DNA of 10,165 bases, taken from Actinomycetes bacterium (GTDB lineage: Bacteria > Actinomycetota > Actinomycetes > Actinomycetales > Microbacteriaceae). A model generated the notes under the pieces. It saw only the letters and a list, made by a program, of their open reading frames with translations. It did not search any database and was not told the DNA's origin. The translations under genes were made by a program, and so were the position numbers. Below are positions 6,171-10,165 of the stretch, piece after piece. Position 1 is the stretch's first letter. Each line of letters begins with the position of its first letter. The stretch lies in assembly GCA_023386365.1 (NCBI GenBank), contig JAEWJX010000075.1, positions 1 through 10,165 on the forward strand, in the 5' to 3' direction.

Positions 6171-7540
6171 CCGGCACGACGACGCTCATCGACCCGGCGA
6201 CCGAGCAGGTCATCGGCGAGGTCACCCACACGTCCCTGGAGGAGGTGGATGCCGCGGTCGAGCGGGCCCGCGTCGCGCAACGCGGGTGGGCGTCGCTCGC
6301 CCCCGCCGATCGCGCGCTGGCGCTGCGTCGCTTCGCCGACGTGGTGAACGCGCACGTCGAGGAGCTCGCGCAACTGGAGGTGCGCAACTCAGGACACCCC
6401 ATCTCGTCGGCCCGCTGGGAGGCCGGCCACGTGCGCGACGTCCTGAACTACTACGCGGGCGCCCCCGAACGCCTCATCGGGCAGCAGATCCCGGTGGCGG
6501 GCGGCATCGACGTGACCTTCCACGAACCGATCGGCGTCGTGGGGGTGATCGTGCCGTGGAACTTCCCCATGACGATCGCGTCGTGGGGCTTCGCCCCGGC
6601 GCTCGCCGCGGGCAACGCGGTGCTGCTGAAGCCCGCCGACTGGACCCCGCTCACCGCCATCCGCCTCGGAGAGCTGGCCCTCGAATCCGGACTGCCGGAA
6701 GGTCTCTTCCAGGTGCTCCCGGGTCGCGGCTCGGTGGTGGGGGAGCGTTTCGTGACGCACCCGCACGTGGGCAAGGTCGTGTTCACCGGTTCCACCGAGG
6801 TGGGTGCGCGGGTGGCGGCCGGATGCGCGGAGCGGCTGAAGCCGTCGACCCTCGAACTCGGCGGCAAGAGCGCCAACATCGTGTTCGCGGATGCCGACCT
6901 CGAGCGGGCGGCGGCGCTCGCGCCCGGGTCCGTGTTCGACAACGCCGGCCAGGACTGCTGCGCCCGCAGCCGCCTGCTGGTGGAGCGCAGCGTGCTCGAC
7001 CGGTTCCTCGAACTGCTCGAACCGGCGGTCGAGGGCTTCCGGGTGGGGGCGCCGGGCGACGAGGCGACCGAGATGGGCCCCCTCGTGTCGGCCGCGCACC
7101 GCGACTCGGTGGCGTCGTTCCTCGACGACTCCGTCGAGGTCGCGTTCCGCGGCACCGCACCCGACGGCCCCGGCTTCTGGTTCGCCCCCACGGTGGTGCT
7201 GGCGGGGCGCGGTGACCGCATCGCCACCGACGAGGTGTTCGGGCCGGTGGTGACGGTGCTCCCGTTCGACGACGAGGCCGACGCGCTCGAGCTCGCCAAC
7301 GCATCCACCTACGGCCTCTCCGGCTCGATCTGGACCAATGACCTCGGCCGCGGCATCCGCGTCGCCCGGGGCCTCGAGTCCGGCACGATCAGCGTGAACT
7401 CGCACTCCTCGGTGCGCTACACGACCCCTTTCGGCGGCATGAAGCAGTCGGGACTCGGCCGCGAGCTGGGTCCGGATGCGGCGCTCGCCTTCACCGAGAC
7501 CAAGAACGTCTTCTTCGCCTCCGCCCCACCCGCTGGTTGA
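6167..7540 (+). CDS. NAD(P)-dependent aldehyde dehydrogenase (PuuC/BetB-like)
   Basis: A 457-residue aldehyde dehydrogenase, predicted to oxidise a gamma-glutamylated aminoaldehyde to the acid. Landmarks: VPWNFP (N132, oxyanion), KPAD (K155), FTGSTEVG (206-213), LELGGKSA with general base E230, and GQDCCARSR with catalytic C264, the usual 34 residues after the glutamate; DEVFGP and FGGMKQSGLGRELG follow. It is somewhat shorter than usual (480-500) because it begins at TLIDPATEQVIG and lacks the common INGEWV-type lead-in; an in-frame upstream extension to 6068 overlaps the hydrolase and is not family-like. Start: ATG 6167 overlaps the previous stop as ATGA, with GGAGG (6156-6160) 6 nt upstream. 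The last residues, PPAG, and the stop codon are contributed by or abut the repeat at 7535-7573. Another aldehyde substrate is possible. Confidence 0.92.
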   Translation: MTGTTTLIDPATEQVIGEVTHTSLEEVDAAVERARVAQRGWASLAPADRALALRRFADVVNAHVEELAQLEVRNSGHPISSARWEAGHVRDVLNYYAGAPERLIGQQIPVAGGIDVTFHEPIGVVGVIVPWNFPMTIASWGFAPALAAGNAVLLKPADWTPLTAIRLGELALESGLPEGLFQVLPGRGSVVGERFVTHPHVGKVVFTGSTEVGARVAAGCAERLKPSTLELGGKSANIVFADADLERAAALAPGSVFDNAGQDCCARSRLLVERSVLDRFLELLEPAVEGFRVGAPGDEATEMGPLVSAAHRDSVASFLDDSVEVAFRGTAPDGPGFWFAPTVVLAGRGDRIATDEVFGPVVTVLPFDDEADALELANASTYGLSGSIWTNDLGRGIRVARGLESGTISVNSHSSVRYTTPFGGMKQSGLGRELGPDAALAFTETKNVFFASAPPAG

Positions 7541-7573
7541 GGAGCGCCGCCGCAGGCGACGCGTCTCGAAACC
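7535..7573. repeat. 39-bp interrupted palindrome, dispersed-repeat type
   Basis: Outer arms GGTT (7535-7538) and AACC (7570-7573), then GAG (7539-7541) with CTC (7565-7567), then GCGCCGCC (7544-7551) against GGCGACGC (7555-7562) with one mismatch and a GCA loop. The layout GGTTGAGGAGCGC...GCGTCTCGAAACC matches, from memory, a short repeat found many times in Microbacteriaceae genomes, usually between genes. Only one copy is in this window. It fills most of the 49-bp gap between the dehydrogenase genes and contains the stop codon (7538-7540) of the first. As RNA it forms a strong hairpin in mid-operon. Confidence 0.75.
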
Positions 7574-7589
7574 GTTGAAAGGAACTCCC

Positions 7590-8375
7590 ATGATCGAACC
7601 GATCGACCTCACCCAGCGTCTCGCCGGACGCGTCGCCGTCATCACGGGCGGCGCGAGCGGTATCGGGCTCGCCACGGCCCGCCGTTTCGCGGCGGAGGGG
7701 GCGACGGTCGTCATCGGCGACCTCGACCCGCTCACCGGCGAGGCGGCCGCGGATGAGGTGGGTGGCCTGTTCGTCCCGGTGAACGTCGCCGACAAGGACA
7801 AGGTCGACAACCTCTTCGACACGGCGGCCCGCGAGTGCGGTTCGGTCGACATCGCGTTCAACAACGCCGGCATCTCGCCGGCCGACGACGACTCCATCGA
7901 GACCACGGAACTCGACGCGTGGGATCGCGTACAGCTCGTCAACCTCACCAGCGTGTACCTGTGCTCGCGTGCGGCGTTGCGGCACATGGTGCCGGCGGGC
8001 CGCGGGTCGATCATCAACACGGCGTCGTTCGTGGCGGTGATGGGGTCGGCCACGTCGCAGATCTCGTACACCGCCTCGAAGGGTGGCGTCCTCGCGATGA
8101 CGCGCGAGCTGGGTGTGCAGTTCGCCCGCCAGGGCATCCGGGTGAACGCTCTCTGCCCGGGGCCGGTGAACACGCCGCTGCTGAAGGAGCTGTTCGCGAA
8201 GGACCCGGAGCGCGCCGCCCGGCGTCTCATCCATGTGCCGGTGGGTCGGTTCGCCGAGCCGGAGGAGTTGGCGGCGGCGGTCGCGTTCCTCGCCAGCGAC
8301 GACGCGAGCTTCGTCACGGCGTCCACGTTCCTCGTCGACGGTGGCATCTCGTCGGCGTACGTCACCGCGTTGTGA
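7590..8375 (+). CDS. Short-chain dehydrogenase/reductase (SDR, classical type)
   Basis: A 261-residue NAD(P)-dependent oxidoreductase with one Rossmann domain. Cofactor motif TGGASGIG (19-26); D44 after beta-2 (VVIGDLD) suggests NAD(H) over NADP(H); NNAG at 91-94; N118; S146; and YTASK with Y160 and K164. The Ser-Tyr spacing is 14, one more than usual. The C-terminal FLVDGGISSAY is typical of the family. Start: ATG 7590 with GAAAGGA (7577-7583) 6 nt upstream; an open extension to 7476 runs through the repeat and is arginine-rich junk. It follows the aldehyde dehydrogenase by 49 nt and precedes the regulator by 6 nt. In this operon it is the only candidate for making the aldehyde, which suggests an alcohol (amino-alcohol) substrate, probably still gamma-glutamylated. 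Sequence alone does not give SDR substrate. Confidence 0.9.
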   Translation: MIEPIDLTQRLAGRVAVITGGASGIGLATARRFAAEGATVVIGDLDPLTGEAAADEVGGLFVPVNVADKDKVDNLFDTAARECGSVDIAFNNAGISPADDDSIETTELDAWDRVQLVNLTSVYLCSRAALRHMVPAGRGSIINTASFVAVMGSATSQISYTASKGGVLAMTRELGVQFARQGIRVNALCPGPVNTPLLKELFAKDPERAARRLIHVPVGRFAEPEELAAAVAFLASDDASFVTASTFLVDGGISSAYVTAL

Positions 8376-8381
8376 GCTCCG

Positions 8382-9104
8382 ATGGGGGAGGAGACGCCGG
8401 AGAGTTCGCTCGTCCATGAGCTGGTGTTCCGGCCTGTGCGGTCGGGCAACTCGCTGGAGGACACCGTCTCGCGTCTGATGCAGACGATCCGCCTGGGGGT
8501 GGTGGCGCCGGGGGGCGCGCTTCCGTCGGAGCGGGAGTTGGCGCTGCGGTTCTCGGTGAGCCGTGACACCGTGCGGGAGGCGATCAAGGAGTTGTCGGAG
8601 GCCGGGTTCCTCACCGCGCGCCGCGGACGCTACGGCGGCACGTTCGTCACCGACCCGCTGCCCCGGTCGGCGGCCGTCGTGCCTGCCGCCGAGGGGGAGC
8701 TCGACGACCTCGTCGGCATCCGCGAGGTGCTGGAGGGCGGATCGGCGCGCCTTGCAGCGATGCGGGATCTGGGCGCCGCGCAGCGTGCCGAGCTGTGGGG
8801 CCGTCTCGCCGAGGTGCAGGCCGCGTCAGCCGACGACTACCGCCGTCTCGATTCGCGGCTGCATCTCACGATCGCGGAGCTCGCCGGCATCCCGTCGCTC
8901 GTGGGCCTGATCGCCGACAACCGCAGCCGCATCAACGAACTGCTCGACAGCTTCCCGCTGCTGGCGCGCAACATCGAGCACTCGAACCGGCAGCATGAGG
9001 CGATCGTGTTGGCGATCCTCGCCGGCAACGACGCGGGCGCCGAGGAGGCGATGCGGGAGCATCTGGAGGGTTCGGCCGCACTGCTGCGCGGCTTCCTCGG
9101 CTAG
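8382..9104 (+). CDS. GntR-family transcriptional regulator, FadR/FCD subfamily
   Basis: A 240-residue ligand-responsive DNA-binding protein. Winged helix-turn-helix ~24-90: LPSERELALRFSVSRDTVREAIKELSEAGFLTARRGRYGGTFV with the usual SERxLAxxFxVSRxTVREAI pattern (49-68). FCD effector domain ~105-235 carries the metal-ligand set D157, H161 (DSRLH), H205 (NRQHEAI) and H227 (REHL), so a divalent metal and a small carboxylate-type ligand are likely. Start: ATG 8382 lies 6 nt after the SDR stop; no good Shine-Dalgarno precedes it, while a GGGGGAGGAG run sits just inside the gene, so translation may depend on coupling to the SDR. As last gene of the operon it probably autoregulates, acting at the 3880-4069 divergent region. 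Effector is probably a pathway substrate or intermediate (inference). Confidence 0.9.
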   Translation: MGEETPESSLVHELVFRPVRSGNSLEDTVSRLMQTIRLGVVAPGGALPSERELALRFSVSRDTVREAIKELSEAGFLTARRGRYGGTFVTDPLPRSAAVVPAAEGELDDLVGIREVLEGGSARLAAMRDLGAAQRAELWGRLAEVQAASADDYRRLDSRLHLTIAELAGIPSLVGLIADNRSRINELLDSFPLLARNIEHSNRQHEAIVLAILAGNDAGAEEAMREHLEGSAALLRGFLG

Positions 9105-9122
9105 CTTCGACCTCCCTCTCGA

Positions 9123-9884
9123 CTACTCGCGGAAGGCGGGGCGGCGGCGCGCGATCAGCAGGGTGAAGCCGAGGGCGACGAGTGCGACGGCGGTGCCGCC
9201 GGCGACGATCGCGGTGGCGCTGTCGATGCCGGTGTCGGCCAGTTCGGGGGCGGCGGCGGGCACCACGACCGGGTCGGGGCAGGTGGTGCTGGTCGTGAAC
9301 GACACCTCGTCGACCGAGTAGAGCGGGTCGCCCAGCACGCCTTCATCGGTGAAGAACCCGATGAAGCCGAACAGAGTCGTGTCGTCGGAGACGGCTTCGT
9401 CGAGCGTGAACGTGACGGTTCCGGAGTTGTCTCCGTCGACGGGGGCGATGCTCGTGAAGTCGGGGCGAGCCTCGATGGTGCCCGCGCCGTCGAACTCGAC
9501 CGTCGAGGGCACGAAATCGGCGGGGGCTCCGATGTAGAACGACGTCTCGGATGCGCCGACATCGTCGATGAGGGCGCGGTAGCTGACCGAGAAGGCATCG
9601 ATGGTGCGCGTGCAGCCCTCCGCGAGCACGGGCAGCACCGGACGGTAGCCCTGCAGCACGTAGCTTCCGCCCGCTCCGCTCGCGACCGTGCTGGGGAAGA
9701 CGGCGGGCCCTTCGGGCTCCCACGGCGTGTAGACGCCGTAGCTGAAGGTCTCGGCGGTGGCGTGCACGACGACGACGTCGGTCACCTCGGTGGTCGTGAG
9801 CACCTCCGCGTGGGCGGGTGCGGCGGCGAGAAGGGAGCAGGCGGCGAGCGCGGCGGCGGCGCTGAGGATGGAACGAGGACGCAC
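9123..9884 (-). CDS. Secreted LAxTG-anchored surface protein of unknown function
   Basis: A 253-residue exported protein that I cannot assign to a named family. Signal peptide 1-26: MRPR start, alanine/leucine core, probable cleavage AHA|E at 26/27. The mature part (27-~205) is rich in V, T, D, F and G, beta-sheet-like, with two cysteines only, C91 and C202, that could close a disulfide around the domain. A wall-sorting signal follows: LADTG (215-219), hydrophobic 223-245 and RRR (246-248). LAxTG with a TM helix and basic tail is the sortase class E form common in actinobacteria. LAAC (13-16) resembles a lipobox but is followed by more hydrophobic sequence and AHA, so lipidation is less likely. 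The start is GTG 9884 with GAGG 9 nt upstream. Convergent with the regulator (18-nt gap); not obviously part of the amine pathway. Confidence 0.75.
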   Translation of the reverse strand: MRPRSILSAAAALAACSLLAAAPAHAEVLTTTEVTDVVVVHATAETFSYGVYTPWEPEGPAVFPSTVASGAGGSYVLQGYRPVLPVLAEGCTRTIDAFSVSYRALIDDVGASETSFYIGAPADFVPSTVEFDGAGTIEARPDFTSIAPVDGDNSGTVTFTLDEAVSDDTTLFGFIGFFTDEGVLGDPLYSVDEVSFTTSTTCPDPVVVPAAAPELADTGIDSATAIVAGGTAVALVALGFTLLIARRRPAFRE

Positions 9885-9916
9885 GGGTATCAGCCTCGGA
9901 TTCGGGTTCGGGTTGA

Positions 9917-9950
9917 CGGGTTCGCGCCAGCCTAGTGGAGGCGGAACCCG
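9917..9950 (-). terminator. Hairpin downstream of the PKAAA-repeat gene
   Basis: CGGGTTC (9917-9923) and CGCC (9925-9928) pair with GGCG (9940-9943) and GAACCCG (9944-9950): 11 bp with one bulged G and an 11-nt loop. It lies 8 nt beyond the stop codon at 9958 of the minus-strand gene at the right edge, which it probably terminates, and 33 nt before the start of the secreted-protein gene. No T-run is present. Confidence 0.6.
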
Positions 9951-9957
9951 CGCCCGG

Positions 9958-10165
9958 TCACGCTCCGGGGGTCTTCGGGGTGCGGGGCTTCGGCGCCGCC
10001 TTCGGTGCGGCTGCCTTGGGGGCTGCTGCCTTGGGCGCAGCGGCCTTCGGTGCGGCCGCCTTCGGTGCCGCTGCCGCCTTCGGCGCGGCCGCCTTCGGTG
10101 CCGGCTTGGTGGCCGGCACGACGGTCGCGGGGGCGGCCGAGGCGTGCGAGGCCGCCGACTTCGGT
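9958..10165 (-). CDS. C-terminal tail of PKAAA-repeat protein (partial, runs off right edge)
   Basis: The minus strand is open from the window edge to a TGA at 9958-9960, giving the last ~68 residues of a longer protein. After a Ser/Ala/Val linker come seven units PKAAA, PKAAAA, PKAAA x4 and PKAA (about 9994-10098), then PKPRTPKTPGA at the end. The tail is strongly basic, low in complexity and likely disordered. Such Lys-Pro-Ala tails occur on actinobacterial nucleoid proteins and on some membrane or wall proteins, where they bind nucleic acid or span the wall. Without the N-terminal domain no function can be named. The minus frame is preferred because it yields the K-P-A pattern and a stop followed by a hairpin; the plus strand would give an implausible FGAAA repeat. 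Confidence 0.65.
   Translation of the reverse strand, partial: PKSAASHASAAPATVVPATKPAPKAAAPKAAAAPKAAAPKAAAPKAAAPKAAAPKAAPKPRTPKTPGA

Noticed and set aside
6389..8614. Long minus-strand open frame opposite the dehydrogenases
   Set aside because: Composition is Ser/Arg/Ala-rich with no recognisable motifs, and both dehydrogenases on the plus strand have complete catalytic signatures.
9105..9122. Terminator between the regulator and the convergent surface-protein gene
   Set aside because: The 18-bp gap holds no inverted repeat; only a weak CTTCC/GGAAG pairing across the gene ends with a long loop was found.
9958..10165. Plus-strand reading of the repeat as FGAAA units
   Set aside because: It would be an unusual Phe/Gly/Ala repeat with no clear start, while the minus strand gives a basic PKAAA tail, a stop codon and a following hairpin.

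Overview
The window looks like chromosomal DNA of a high-GC actinobacterium, most likely a member of the Microbacteriaceae. The pointers are the very high GC content with strong third-position GC, a DUF222/HNH protein of actinobacterial type, an LAxTG (sortase E type) wall-anchored protein, a 39-bp interrupted palindrome at 7535-7573 that I recognise from memory as a dispersed repeat of this family, and frequent GGATGC/GCATCC hexamers. The genus cannot be fixed from the sequence.

Layout. Positions 1-856 carry the 3' part of a DUF222/HNH endonuclease-like gene whose normal N-terminus is missing. Positions 933-2249 (+) encode a berberine-bridge-type FAD-linked oxidase in what looks like its own transcription unit, ending at a hairpin (2276-2319) shared with the convergent permease. 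Positions 2335-3879 (-) encode a 12-TM amino acid/amine permease of the ethanolamine permease type. A 190-bp divergent promoter region (3880-4069) separates it from a tight five-gene run on the + strand: a glutamine-synthetase-like gamma-glutamylamine synthetase (4070-5434), a PuuD-like class I amidotransferase hydrolase (5421-6170), an aldehyde dehydrogenase (6167-7540), a short-chain dehydrogenase (7590-8375) and a FadR-type GntR regulator (8382-9104). Positions 9123-9884 (-) encode a small secreted, sortase-anchored protein. The right edge (9958-10165, -) holds the C-terminal tail of a protein made of PKAAA repeats.

How the genes fit together. Permease, synthetase, hydrolase and aldehyde dehydrogenase form a gamma-glutamylation cassette like the E. 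coli Puu putrescine pathway. The Puu flavin amine oxidase (PuuB) is absent and an SDR takes its place in the operon, while the permease resembles ethanolamine carriers. My reading is import of an amino alcohol (ethanolamine or a relative), capping of its amine with glutamate, oxidation of the hydroxyl to an aldehyde (SDR) and then to an acid (aldehyde dehydrogenase), and release of glutamate plus an amino acid (glycine if the substrate is ethanolamine) by the hydrolase. The terminal GntR protein is the obvious local regulator. The route resembles the ethanolamine pathway proposed around GlnA4 in Streptomyces coelicolor, so it is a variant of a partly described system rather than a wholly new one. 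Substrate and step order are inference.

No tRNA, rRNA, CRISPR array, transposase or phage gene was seen.
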